A DNA stretch of 64,000 bases from Balneola sp. GTDB lineage: Bacteria > Bacteroidota > Rhodothermia > Balneolales > Balneolaceae. The notes beneath the pieces were generated by a model that worked only from the letters and a program-made list of their open reading frames with translations, was not told the DNA's origin and did no database searches. The translations under genes were made by a program, and so were the position numbers. Positions 9,248 through 17,783 of the stretch are shown in pieces (the stretch's first letter is position 1; the number at the start of each line of letters is the position of its first letter). The stretch is taken from contig PBJO01000002.1 of the NCBI GenBank assembly GCA_002720745.1, positions 111,858-175,857 of the forward strand, given 5' to 3'.

Positions 9248-11683
9248 TTAGCTCGTTGGTTCGGTGTTAGCTGGATTTTCTGCATAAGGGGCTTCTCCCT
9301 GGTTTACTGGCTTGGAATCAGCCTCTGGCTTGCTATTTTCTTGCTTATCCTGTTCAAACTCTTCTTCAGGATATTCTACCCTATGGTGATATATACCCAT
9401 GAGCACATTCAAAAAAGCTTCTTTGATAAGTTGTAAATCTCTGAAGGTAAGCGGACATTGTCCAAGTTGTTCCTCTTTAACACGTTCATCCACCATCCTA
9501 TTGACTAGATTCTCTAAGCGAGGATAAGTAGGGTTTTTCATGGCCCGGGAGGCGGCCTCAATACCGTCAGCCAGTAGGAGTATTCCGGTTTCCTTGGTAG
9601 CTGGTAGGGGCCCATCATAGCGGAATTTTTCTTCGGCTGTCACTTCTTTCATACTATCATTATCCTTGGCTTTCTCGAAGAAATATCGAATGACCGAAGT
9701 GCCGTGATGGGTGCTAATGAAATCGATTAATTTATTAGGCAGGCCTGCTTCTTGGGCAATTTTTACGCCTTCACTCACGTGTGCCTTGATGACCATGGCG
9801 CTCATTTGGGGTTTTAAGTTATCATGTTCGTTTACCCCAGATGATTGGTTTTCTACGTAGTATTCGGGTTTGAGTATTTTCCCAATGTCATGATAGAGCG
9901 CTCCAACTCGGCTTAATAGCGCTTTTGCACCAATGGCTGATGCAGCAGATTCCGCAAGATTTGCCACATGCATGCTGTGGTGAAAGGTTCCAGGTGCTTT
10001 ATTCATTAGTTCTTTGAGCAAGGGCTGGTTGGTGTCTCCAAGCTCAAGTAGGGTGAAATCAGTGACCACATCGAATAACTTCTCGATCAATAGGATGAGC
10101 GGATAGGTAAACAGAATAAGTATGGAGCTTATAGTAATGTAGAAAAGGTAATTGGTCATTACATCTAAGCTGTCCATTTTAGCCAGGCTGAACGCTCCTA
10201 AGGTCAGTAGGAAAGTTCCCCAGACAATGCTCGGGGTTCCAAAAAAGAATTGGGAGCGATCTCGGATATCTCGCACTGAAAAAACGCCCATGGAGCATGC
10301 TGCAATCGAAGATATAGTGTATTCAAAGTCATACCCGTGCACCAGACCTATGAGTGAGGCTAGAGTAAGGGAAGCGATGATACCTACACGAGAGTCAAAA
10401 ATGATGGTTAGAATAATGGGAACAATGGCGATGGGAATAAAGAGTGGATGCACTAAATCAAAATAGAGCAGGGCACCAGCTGGCGCAGTTATTAGACTCA
10501 TAACCAAGAATACGAGTAGAAACTGGGCATTGTCATCAAATATTTTTCGGCGGTAGAGATGCAGATAAATGTAGAACACAAAGTTAATCACAACCACTAG
10601 GATGATCCCGCCAAGTAGGCGCAGATATCTTTCGAAGGTAGAGGCATTAAGTGTTCGGGCGGCGTCCAGACTTTCCAGGGTATTAGCAATTTCTTCGGTA
10701 ACTATATCTCCGCGTCGAACAATAACCTGCCCCTGTGCTACAGCTCCTTTAGTGGGAGATATATTAGCAATTGCTTCGTTTATGCGCTGCTGATGACGGG
10801 TCGGGCTGTTAAGATAGTTCGCCTTCATCACCTTATTATAGATTTCAACGGCTAATCGGGTTTCTTCGGTATTTAAACGAGCATTTAGTTGTACTAAACT
10901 GTATTCATTGGCTTCTCGTAAGTCTCGAACACGGTCAATATTCATGGGTTGTTCAGTGCTTGCGGAAATATTTAGTAGAGTGAAAACATCATAGTCGACC
11001 ATCGATTTATTCACATCCACAATACCTTGGTTTATTAAGCTATTGAGTAGGACAATGAGGGTACTTTTTACTTTGTTACCGACAAAATCAGAGTTGGCAA
11101 AGACTTGGTTAACGGTGATATTAACTGCATCGCCAGCCGCCTGATGATAGCTTTCCATAAGCAATTCTAGAGTTGGGTCGGTGAGTCCAAGAAAGGCGTT
11201 TTGCAGCTCACTAGAAAAACGAACACTGTCTTCTAAGGCCGTTGGATAGTTTTTGGTTTGCGAAAGCTGCCATTGGTGGTAGGCTTGAAGTAGAGATTGA
11301 GTATCGACGTAAATAGAATCAATTTCGGACTGAATATTCATCTGAGCAGTATTGTCCACAACAAAAATAGGGGGTATCTGCTTCTGTATGTCCGTGCGTT
11401 CCTGCTCAATCTCTGATTGTGTTTTATTAATAGCAAAGGTGAAGGGTGCGGTTAAGTCATCGGCGCGCCAGGGCTGACCGGTTGTATAGTTAGTGGTGGT
11501 TCGGACCTCGCTACGAGGTAGTGACAAAATTGAAATGAGTATAAATACCCCAAAAATTGTCCATCGAATGTAAGGGTTTTTCTTGAGGCTGTATGCCTCC
11601 TCTTCTTTTTTTAATTTTTCCCCTTTGAAAGGTAGAGTTTGTTGTTTTTTTAGGCCTAAGCCAAATTTACTGAATATGTTCAT
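9248..11683 (-). CDS. pgpH: 7TM-HD family cyclic-di-AMP-type phosphodiesterase (PgpH-like)
   Basis: 811 residues in three parts. An N-terminal transmembrane helix (about 40-60) leads into the extracytoplasmic 7TMR-HDED domain (about 65-340). A block of about seven hydrophobic helices follows (roughly 355-530), then a cytoplasmic HD domain with HSMHVANLAE and LYHDIGKI and a later STHHGT histidine pair. In PgpH this architecture hydrolyses cyclic di-AMP to pApA; family membership supports that role here but no cyclase is visible in the window. The C-terminal 45 residues are acidic and low complexity. Upstream lies the hisG'-'hisA scar, so its promoter must sit within about 115 bases of the start or inside the scar. 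Confidence 0.85.
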   Translation of the reverse strand: MNIFSKFGLGLKKQQTLPFKGEKLKKEEEAYSLKKNPYIRWTIFGVFILISILSLPRSEVRTTTNYTTGQPWRADDLTAPFTFAINKTQSEIEQERTDIQKQIPPIFVVDNTAQMNIQSEIDSIYVDTQSLLQAYHQWQLSQTKNYPTALEDSVRFSSELQNAFLGLTDPTLELLMESYHQAAGDAVNITVNQVFANSDFVGNKVKSTLIVLLNSLINQGIVDVNKSMVDYDVFTLLNISASTEQPMNIDRVRDLREANEYSLVQLNARLNTEETRLAVEIYNKVMKANYLNSPTRHQQRINEAIANISPTKGAVAQGQVIVRRGDIVTEEIANTLESLDAARTLNASTFERYLRLLGGIILVVVINFVFYIYLHLYRRKIFDDNAQFLLVFLVMSLITAPAGALLYFDLVHPLFIPIAIVPIILTIIFDSRVGIIASLTLASLIGLVHGYDFEYTISSIAACSMGVFSVRDIRDRSQFFFGTPSIVWGTFLLTLGAFSLAKMDSLDVMTNYLFYITISSILILFTYPLILLIEKLFDVVTDFTLLELGDTNQPLLKELMNKAPGTFHHSMHVANLAESAASAIGAKALLSRVGALYHDIGKILKPEYYVENQSSGVNEHDNLKPQMSAMVIKAHVSEGVKIAQEAGLPNKLIDFISTHHGTSVIRYFFEKAKDNDSMKEVTAEEKFRYDGPLPATKETGILLLADGIEAASRAMKNPTYPRLENLVNRMVDERVKEEQLGQCPLTFRDLQLIKEAFLNVLMGIYHHRVEYPEEEFEQDKQENSKPEADSKPVNQGEAPYAENPANTEPTS

Positions 11684-11703
11684 AATGCGGTGTTAGATCA
11701 TTT

Positions 11704-11718
11704 CCTATATAATATAGG
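11704..11718. repeat. 15-bp palindrome upstream of pgpH
   Basis: CCTATAT, a single A, then ATATAGG, ending about 21 bases before the pgpH start codon. It could be an operator or overlap a -10 element. A similar CCTATAATATATG stretch precedes lepA (12844-12856), but both are AT-rich and chance is possible. Confidence 0.3.
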
Positions 11719-11798
11719 ATGTATTTGTGAGCTTGTCGTTGGATAATTGAGTTCATCCTTCCAGTCAACTAAGCCTCCCACTGCTATTGTATCGTATT

Positions 11799-12210
11799 CT
11801 AATAAGTCATTTCCTCTAGACTCAAATGTCTTTCATAATAAGCTTTTCCAACCACAACAGCATCTATAACAGAATGGTCTAAGGCTTCCAGATCACTAAA
11901 TCTGCTAACTCCATCAGAAGCAATACAACGAAGTTTATGAAAGATCCTCTTTAATTTTACATATAAATCTAGGTTTGTGCCATTTTAGGTCCAATCTTTG
12001 GATATATCAGTGCAAAGTACCTTTCATAAGCCCTGTTAATCCATGCGTTTTACCATAGATTCTGGAGCCTCAGAGGCTGTTTCTAACAAACCACCGAAAG
12101 CCATTTGGCTGTTTCTCAAATCCAAGCATAGTATGGAATGTTGCGGATATTCACGCACTAATTTCATCCAATCGACCTTTTTTTTGAATAGCAATACGTA
12201 ATGAGTTCAT
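11799..12210 (-). pseudogene. Scar of a deleted his operon: hisG start fused to the distal half of hisA
   Basis: Reading the minus strand from 12210, ATG begins MNSLRIAIQKKGRL, the N-terminus of ATP phosphoribosyltransferase (compare KIAIQKNGRL in the intact hisG at 62412). Around 12165-12172 this joins the middle of HisA: DWMKLVREYPQHSILCLDLR, then MAFGGLLETASEAPE, then after a frame change KVLCTDISKDW, NGTNLDLYVKLKR, and RCIASDGVSRFSDLEALD followed by DAVVVGKAYYERHLSLEE. These correspond in order to HisA's central strand, the CTDIS strand, the NxxLY helix, the IASGGVS phosphate loop and the final VGKAxYE helix. Stops at 12036-12038 and 11985-11987 and the frame change show decay. The genes between hisG and hisA were evidently lost in a deletion. 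Confidence 0.85.
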
Positions 12211-12548
12211 ATGGTCAAGTGTTCGGATCATGAGAGAAAGAAATTGGGTAGAAATCAGTAATAGGGCGTCAGTGAGTTATAACAGGGGATTTACGCACAT
12301 AATCATTCGAATGGAAATTCATCAGGTGATTAGCAGGGATGAAAGTGCACAAATCCCTTACATGAACATGATGAACATATAAAGCGGTGTGCAAAGGAGT
12401 TGTATACAGTGGTGTGGCATTTATTTAAAGCGCTAAAATATAGACATTAAATTCCAAATGGGGAATTTTATATCCATGAAAAGCAGTTAATGCTACAGAA
12501 TATTTGCAGCTTTAATGCTATATTATACATGTTAACCTGCTCTATATT
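12211..12548. other. Intergenic region between the his scar and the lepA operon; remnant of his upstream region
   Basis: No gene is visible. On the minus strand it would have been the leader of the lost his operon. It holds two mutually exclusive short inverted repeats: AGGGAT at 12335-12340 with ATCCCT at 12353-12358, and TTCATC at 12318-12323 with GATGAA at 12338-12343, which share 12338-12340. A short minus-strand reading frame beginning MPHH starts at about 12420. This resembles an attenuator, but there is no T run and no clear run of histidine codons, so it stays a suggestion. The plus-strand promoter for the small gene at 12549 should also lie here. Confidence 0.3.
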
Positions 12549-12791
12549 ATGCATACGATTGCTCAATTAACATATATTCCTTTGGCTACGCACAACCCAA
12601 CCGAATTGGTTCAAGACTTGTTGGAGCATTTAGCTCAGTATGAGGTGAAAATTGAGGTAGGTTATCTTTCTTCTACGGTCATTGGGGAGCCTGACGAAGT
12701 ATTTAAGTTGATCAAAGAAACTTATGAAATGATGTCTGTCGAGCAAGAACGGTTTAGGTTCCACATAGAGTTGCTTAGTCCAGAGATGTGA
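12549..12791 (+). CDS. Small thiamine-binding-like (MTH1187/YkoF family) protein
   Basis: 80 residues with no signal or membrane segment. The order of elements, a first strand with IPLATHNP, a helix TELVQDLLEHLAQY, strands KIEVGYLSSTVIGEP, then DEVFKLIKETYEMM and a final strand, matches the ferredoxin-like fold of the MTH1187/YqgV group, in which the VxGEpDEVF turn is conserved. Members bind thiamine or act as small ligand sensors. It is 62 bases upstream of lepA on the same strand and may be cotranscribed. The usual family length is 90-100, so it is slightly short. Family assignment by eye is moderate. Confidence 0.6.
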   Translation: MHTIAQLTYIPLATHNPTELVQDLLEHLAQYEVKIEVGYLSSTVIGEPDEVFKLIKETYEMMSVEQERFRFHIELLSPEM

Positions 12792-12853
12792 TGTTTTATG
12801 ATTAAGAATGTCCCAATAGCTGAGGATTTGGGTTAATGTATATCCTATAATAT

Positions 12854-14656
12854 ATGTCTAATATCAGGAACTTTTGTATAATTGCCCACATTGACCACGG
12901 TAAAAGTACACTAGCAGATCGGTTACTCCAGATCACCGGTACTATCACCGAACGGCAAATGCAGGAGCAAATGCTCGATGATATGGATTTGGAACGTGAG
13001 CGTGGTATTACTATTAAAAGTCATGCAATAAAGCTCAACTATGAACGTCCAAATGGTGAAAAATATTTCTTTAATCTAATCGACACCCCTGGTCACGTTG
13101 ACTTTGCCTATGAGGTTTCTAGAGCTCTTAAAGCGTGCGAGGGCGCTATTTTAGTGGTAGATGCTACCCAGGGCATTGAGGCCCAAACTATATCGAACTT
13201 GTATCAAGCCATTGAGCAAGGACTTGAGATTATTCCCGTTCTCAATAAAATTGATTTACCATCATCCGATCCAGAAGGTGTAGGCCAGCAGGTCGTAGAT
13301 TTAATTGGATGTAAAATGGAGGAAATACTCCATGTTTCTGGGAAGACGGGTGAAGGAGTTCTAAAACTCTTGGAAACAATTATAGAGCGAGTACCTGCAC
13401 CTAAAGAAGAAGTAGATAAACCCTTAAGAGCACTAATTTTTGATTCAATTTTTAATACATATAGGGGATCGGTTGCTTACGTTCGTGTAGTGGAAGGAGT
13501 GTTGAAAAAAGGCGAACGGTTTCGCTTTATGTCTAATGGCATGAATTATAATGCCGAAGATGTGGGTTATTTGCGTATGAGTTATGAGCCTACACAAGAG
13601 CTACGAGCTGGAGATGTAGGTTATGTGATTGGAAGTGTTAAATCACTTCAAGATGTGCGTGTTGGGGATACCATCACCCACGTAAAAAACGGAGCAATTG
13701 AACCTATTCCGGGTTATCAAGAAGCTAAACCCGTGGTATTCAGTGGTATGTTTCCTACTCGATCAGAAGATTTTGAAGATTTGAGGTCGGCCTTAGAAAA
13801 GCTTCAACTTAATGATGCATCTCTAACCTATGAACCTGAAACTTCCAAAGCTTTGGGATTTGGTTTCAGGGCTGGTTTTCTTGGCTTGTTGCATATGGAG
13901 ATTGTCCAAGAGCGTTTAGATAGAGAATTCAACATTGATATAATCACTACGGTGCCAAATGTCCAATACGAGGTTGAGCTAGAAGATAAGTCAAAAATTC
14001 GGGTGGATAACCCTAGTCAGATGCCCGAAGTAGGGGAAATTATTACTATTCTTGAGCCATATATAAAAGCCAGTATAATTACACCAGCGGAATACATAGG
14101 ATCGATAATGAAACTTTGTCAGGAAAGAAGAGGTGTTTATGTGAACCAAATGTTCATGCAAAATAACCGGGTGGAAATCTCATACGAATTACCAATGGCT
14201 GAGGTAGTATTTGATTTTTATGACCGCTTAAAATCAGGTACTCGTGGTTACGCTTCTTTAGATTATGAGCTCATTGAGTACAGGCCAGGTCAGTTAGTCC
14301 GTTTGGATATCTTGTTGAATGGAGATCAGGTAGATGCATTATCGTCCATTTCACACAAGGATAAAGCGTATTATCAAGGGCGAAAAGTGTGTACTAAGCT
14401 AAAAGAACTAATACCTAGACAACAATACGAGGTGGCAATACAGGCAGCCATTGGCTCTCGTATTATTGCCCGTGATTCAGTTCGTGCACTTCGTAAAGAT
14501 GTTACGGCGAAGTGCTATGGAGGGGATATTACTCGTAAAAGAAAGTTACTTGAGAAACAAAAGGAGGGTAAGAAGCGTATGAAACAAGTGGGTGCAGTGG
14601 AGATTCCACAGGAAGCCTTTTTGGCAGTTCTATCAATGGATGACGACGATCGCTAA
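12854..14656 (+). CDS. lepA: Elongation factor 4 (LepA), back-translocating GTPase
   Basis: 600 residues, the normal length. GTPase motifs are intact: G1 [10 protein letters not shown] at 10-19, the switch region [10 protein letters not shown]3 DTPGHVDF, G4 NKID. EF-G-like domains II, III and V follow, then the LepA-specific C-terminal domain, visible in [14 protein letters not shown] and the basic tail [20 protein letters not shown]. LepA binds the ribosome and aids translation under ionic or temperature stress and ribosome assembly. It precedes an unknown gene by 33 bases and then lepB, the classic lepA-lepB neighbourhood. No good Shine-Dalgarno sequence precedes it, as is common in Bacteroidota. 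Confidence 0.97.
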   Translation: MSNIRNFCIIAHIDHGKSTLADRLLQITGTITERQMQEQMLDDMDLERERGITIKSHAIKLNYERPNGEKYFFNLIDTPGHVDFAYEVSRALKACEGAILVVDATQGIEAQTISNLYQAIEQGLEIIPVLNKIDLPSSDPEGVGQQVVDLIGCKMEEILHVSGKTGEGVLKLLETIIERVPAPKEEVDKPLRALIFDSIFNTYRGSVAYVRVVEGVLKKGERFRFMSNGMNYNAEDVGYLRMSYEPTQELRAGDVGYVIGSVKSLQDVRVGDTITHVKNGAIEPIPGYQEAKPVVFSGMFPTRSEDFEDLRSALEKLQLNDASLTYEPETSKALGFGFRAGFLGLLHMEIVQERLDREFNIDIITTVPNVQYEVELEDKSKIRVDNPSQMPEVGEIITILEPYIKASIITPAEYIGSIMKLCQERRGVYVNQMFMQNNRVEISYELPMAEVVFDFYDRLKSGTRGYASLDYELIEYRPGQLVRLDILLNGDQVDALSSISHKDKAYYQGRKVCTKLKELIPRQQYEVAIQAAIGSRIIARDSVRALRKDVTAKCYGGDITRKRKLLEKQKEGKKRMKQVGAVEIPQEAFLAVLSMDDDDR

Positions 14657-14689
14657 TATTAAATATAAAATACAGCTAAGAAATCTATT

Positions 14690-15322
14690 ATGACTATAAT
14701 TTTGCATGCAGAAGAATTATCACATGAAGAAGCTTCGTTTATACAAACCTGTAGAATAGCTATAGCGATTTTTTTTCTCATAATGCTGGAAAGTTCCTCT
14801 AATATTCATGCACAATTTGAGGAGCCGAATATAAAAAAAGTATCTACGGAGGATGCCGCAGTATTTGAAGCAGAATTTAAAGATATAAAATGGACGGGGC
14901 AGGGATTTAACTATAATGAGTTAGATCGTGTGCCAGCTATAGAACTACGAGCTCGATTGGAATCTGTATTTGGAGAACCCACAAAAACCATAGAGGATAT
15001 AGTTGAGCTTGGAAAGCTAAGAGCGGGTAAAGCGATACAGTTTGAGTATTGGTTTATCGTAGATGGTGAAATACCTATGATGATACTAGATTTGGATGGT
15101 CCATTTGCAGATGGGTTGGTATATGTTGGAGCAAGTCGCTATATCGATTTAATGCCGGCAGTTAAACGGACTTTAACAAGACAGTTATTGGACACCGAAC
15201 CTAAAGCCTATCTTGATTATTTTTATTCTCCAGAACGGGAAAAGTGGTTTGAAGTTAGTTATCAGCATGGCAAGTATATTAAAAAAGAAGTGGACAAACC
15301 CTCTCAAATACGATTGTATTAA
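14690..15322 (+). CDS. Uncharacterised exported or membrane-anchored protein between lepA and lepB
   Basis: I do not recognise the family. The 210 residues start with a hydrophobic segment at about 23-33 (AIAIFFLIML) ending in SSNIHAQ, which looks like a signal peptide with an unusually long acidic n-region. The true start could lie downstream or the 5' end could be altered: a methionine-lysine-lysine start typical of signal peptides exists in another frame at 14729 but stops after 11 codons. The rest is soluble and mixed alpha/beta, with YWFIVDGEIPMMILDLDGPF and YFYSPEREKWFEVSY. Position in the lep operon suggests cotranscription. Exported protein of unknown function is as far as the evidence goes. 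Confidence 0.6.
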   Translation: MTIILHAEELSHEEASFIQTCRIAIAIFFLIMLESSSNIHAQFEEPNIKKVSTEDAAVFEAEFKDIKWTGQGFNYNELDRVPAIELRARLESVFGEPTKTIEDIVELGKLRAGKAIQFEYWFIVDGEIPMMILDLDGPFADGLVYVGASRYIDLMPAVKRTLTRQLLDTEPKAYLDYFYSPEREKWFEVSYQHGKYIKKEVDKPSQIRLY

Positions 15323-15408
15323 AGCGATGAACCAAGTATAATATGAGTTCAAATAACATAGTCACTTTTATACATTATCTAATACCTATAATACATATTT
15401 AGAAATTA

Positions 15409-16521
15409 TTGGAAACTTCTAATTCTTCCCAAGATCCTGCTATATTACCTGCTAAAAAAGTGGGTAAAACTAGCCAAGAACCCCCCACAAAATCAGTGCT
15501 TCGAGAGTGGCTAGATGCCTTTATATTTGCTTTCATAGTGGCAGCTATTCTTCGTGCTTTTTTATTTGGTTCTTACAAGATTCCGACGGGTTCTATGGAG
15601 AAAGATCTTTTGATCGGAGATTTTTTGATTGTCTCCAATGCAGCTTATGGCGCACGAACACCTATGTCTATTTGCGTGCCTTTCACGCAGTGGTGTTTAC
15701 CAGGTGTAGGTTTACCTTACTCGAGATTACCAGGTTACCGTCCGATTGCAAGGAATGATATATTTGTATTTAATGTGCCTTGGGAAGTAAAACCTATATC
15801 TCAAAAAACAAATTACATAAAGCGTGCAGTTGGTGTACCCGGTGACACCTTGGAATTTAAAAATAAAGTTCTGTTCGTAAATAGAGAGGCTGAACCTACT
15901 CATGAAGGTGTGCAAAAGTTACATACCTTGATTTTGAAAGAAGGTGTTAGGTTGACTAATGCAAAAATGGAAGATGTTGATGCTGGAACCATAGGAGCAA
16001 CTAGTCGCTATTTCCAGCAGGTATCAAACTATGAGTATCGAGTTAATCTAACCGAAGGAGTAGCCAAAAAAATTGCTTCTTGGGCTGAAACTGATACACT
16101 TTATCCAACTATTATCCCTGCCAAAAATGTGATATCTGCCTACACCCAAAGTGCTGGTTATTTTTCAAGAGCGTTTAACAATCCGGACCATTTCGGTCCA
16201 ATAGTTGTACCTTTCGAAGGTCAAGAAGTTTCATTGAATGCGTCAAATTGGCCAATTTATAAAGACCTGGTCGAACGTTATGAGGGCAATCAAGTGGAAA
16301 CGCAAGGTGGTGTGTTCGTCATAAATGGTGAACAAACTACTCGCTATGTAGTTCAGCAAGATTATTTCTTTGCTATGGGTGATAACCGGGATTCAAGTGA
16401 AGATTCTAGGTTTTGGGGATTTGTACCAAAAGATCATATAATAGGGAGAGCAGGTATTGTCTGGATGTCGTTGAATAATGGGCTGCCAAGAATGAACCGG
16501 TTTTTTCACATTATCGATTAG
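15409..16521 (+). CDS. lepB: Signal peptidase I, TTG start
   Basis: Serine-lysine membrane protease that removes signal peptides from exported proteins. A single transmembrane anchor (about 32-52) leads to the nucleophile in YKIPTGSMEKDLL and the general base lysine in NYIKRAVGVPGDTLE; the third box is FAMGDNRDSSEDSRFWG. A large insertion of about 150 residues between the lysine box and GDN box accounts for the 370-residue length, as in Bacteroidota enzymes. The start must be the TTG at 15409: TAG lies at 15400-15402 in frame, and the next in-frame ATG would fall after the membrane anchor and catalytic serine. It closes the lepA operon and converges on rlmN. Confidence 0.95.
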   Translation: METSNSSQDPAILPAKKVGKTSQEPPTKSVLREWLDAFIFAFIVAAILRAFLFGSYKIPTGSMEKDLLIGDFLIVSNAAYGARTPMSICVPFTQWCLPGVGLPYSRLPGYRPIARNDIFVFNVPWEVKPISQKTNYIKRAVGVPGDTLEFKNKVLFVNREAEPTHEGVQKLHTLILKEGVRLTNAKMEDVDAGTIGATSRYFQQVSNYEYRVNLTEGVAKKIASWAETDTLYPTIIPAKNVISAYTQSAGYFSRAFNNPDHFGPIVVPFEGQEVSLNASNWPIYKDLVERYEGNQVETQGGVFVINGEQTTRYVVQQDYFFAMGDNRDSSEDSRFWGFVPKDHIIGRAGIVWMSLNNGLPRMNRFFHIID

Positions 16522-16579
16522 ATTAGCTGATCAAGTGCTTATGTAAGGTTCAGGGATAATATCACTGAGTTTCTTTAGG

Positions 16580-17728
16580 TTATGCAATACTTTTCCCTCT
16601 ACGAGCTCCTTTCCGTATGGCTAACTGCCCACAACCTGCATCAATATCATCGCCTCGAGAACGGCGTACTGTTACTCGAGTTTTATGCATGGATAATCGT
16701 TTCATGAAACGATTTAGTCTGTCTTCTCGAGCTCGATGAAGGGCCACTCCTGCCACATTATTGTACATTATAATGTTTATCTTGCTCGGAGCCCAACCAA
16801 CTATTGAGGCAAGTGCATCGGCGTCTTCTATTGAGTCATTGAATTCATCGAAAAGAAGATACTCGTACGTTATAGCTTGCTCGGTGGCTTTGTAGTAGTA
16901 TTGTACAGCTTGTTTTAGTTCTACTAAATTCATTGAGCTGTTGATAGGCATGATTTTATCGCGCTTGTCATCAGTAGCGGCGTGCAAGGAAATTGCTAGA
17001 TTGAAGGGCTGCTGCTGGTCGGCTAATTTTTTTATTTGTTTGGTGAGTCCGACCGTGGACACAGTGATCCGTTTTGGAGATAAATCAATACTGTATGGAT
17101 CGGATATGATCGCTGCCGACTGGGTGACGGCTTTATAGTTATGAAGAGGCTCGCCCATTCCCATATATACAATGTTGGTGATTTTTTTTCCGTATTGCTC
17201 TAAGGCAACTTGGTTGATGTATTGTACCTGATCGACTATTTCGCCGTGACTTAGATTGCGGAAAAAGCCCATTTTACCAGTCGCACAAAATTGGCAGCCA
17301 AACACGCAACCAACTTGGGAGCTTACACAAACGGTTAGGCGTTTAACAGCTCCATTGGGATAAAAGTCGGGTATGAGTACGGCTTCTATTTTATCGTTGT
17401 CCTTATGATCGTTTAGTTGAAATAAAAATTTGATGGTCCCATCCTTTGATTGCTGTTCTTGGGAGGGGAGAATACGATTGATATAAGCATGTTCTTGTAG
17501 ATACTCCCGCATTTTTTTGGAAAGGTTGGTCATCACTTCGAAGCGATTTACACCTTTTTGGTATAGCCATTGAAAAAGTTGATCTGCATGAAAACGAGGC
17601 CATCCATGTTCAATGCAAAAAGCCGAGAGTTCATCTTTGGTTAATAACTTAATATTTAATCTTTTAGTGTGATTATTTGACATTGCCATTGAACGGATTC
17701 TATGATCTACTGACTTTGGAGAGTTCAA
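16580..17728 (-). CDS. rlmN: Dual-specificity 23S rRNA/tRNA adenine-C2 methyltransferase RlmN
   Basis: Radical-SAM methyltransferase that methylates A2503 of 23S rRNA and A37 of some tRNAs. The iron-sulphur motif CxxxCxxC is at Cys141, Cys145 and Cys148 (GCVFGCQFC), preceded by the VCVSSQVG lead-in. YMGMGEPLHN, the SAM-binding GEP motif, follows, and the C-terminal cysteine that forms the covalent intermediate is in DDIDAGCGQLA. Length 382 is slightly long; the likely start is at MAMSNNH or MSNNH, a dozen or so codons in. It lies downstream of the outer-membrane protein on the same strand, with a short spacer. Confidence 0.95.
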   Translation of the reverse strand: MNSPKSVDHRIRSMAMSNNHTKRLNIKLLTKDELSAFCIEHGWPRFHADQLFQWLYQKGVNRFEVMTNLSKKMREYLQEHAYINRILPSQEQQSKDGTIKFLFQLNDHKDNDKIEAVLIPDFYPNGAVKRLTVCVSSQVGCVFGCQFCATGKMGFFRNLSHGEIVDQVQYINQVALEQYGKKITNIVYMGMGEPLHNYKAVTQSAAIISDPYSIDLSPKRITVSTVGLTKQIKKLADQQQPFNLAISLHAATDDKRDKIMPINSSMNLVELKQAVQYYYKATEQAITYEYLLFDEFNDSIEDADALASIVGWAPSKINIIMYNNVAGVALHRAREDRLNRFMKRLSMHKTRVTVRRSRGDDIDAGCGQLAIRKGARRGKSIA

Positions 17729-17783
17729 ATCACTTGGTAAATTGAGAATTAAAGAATGAATTTTAAATAAATCTCAGTTGACG

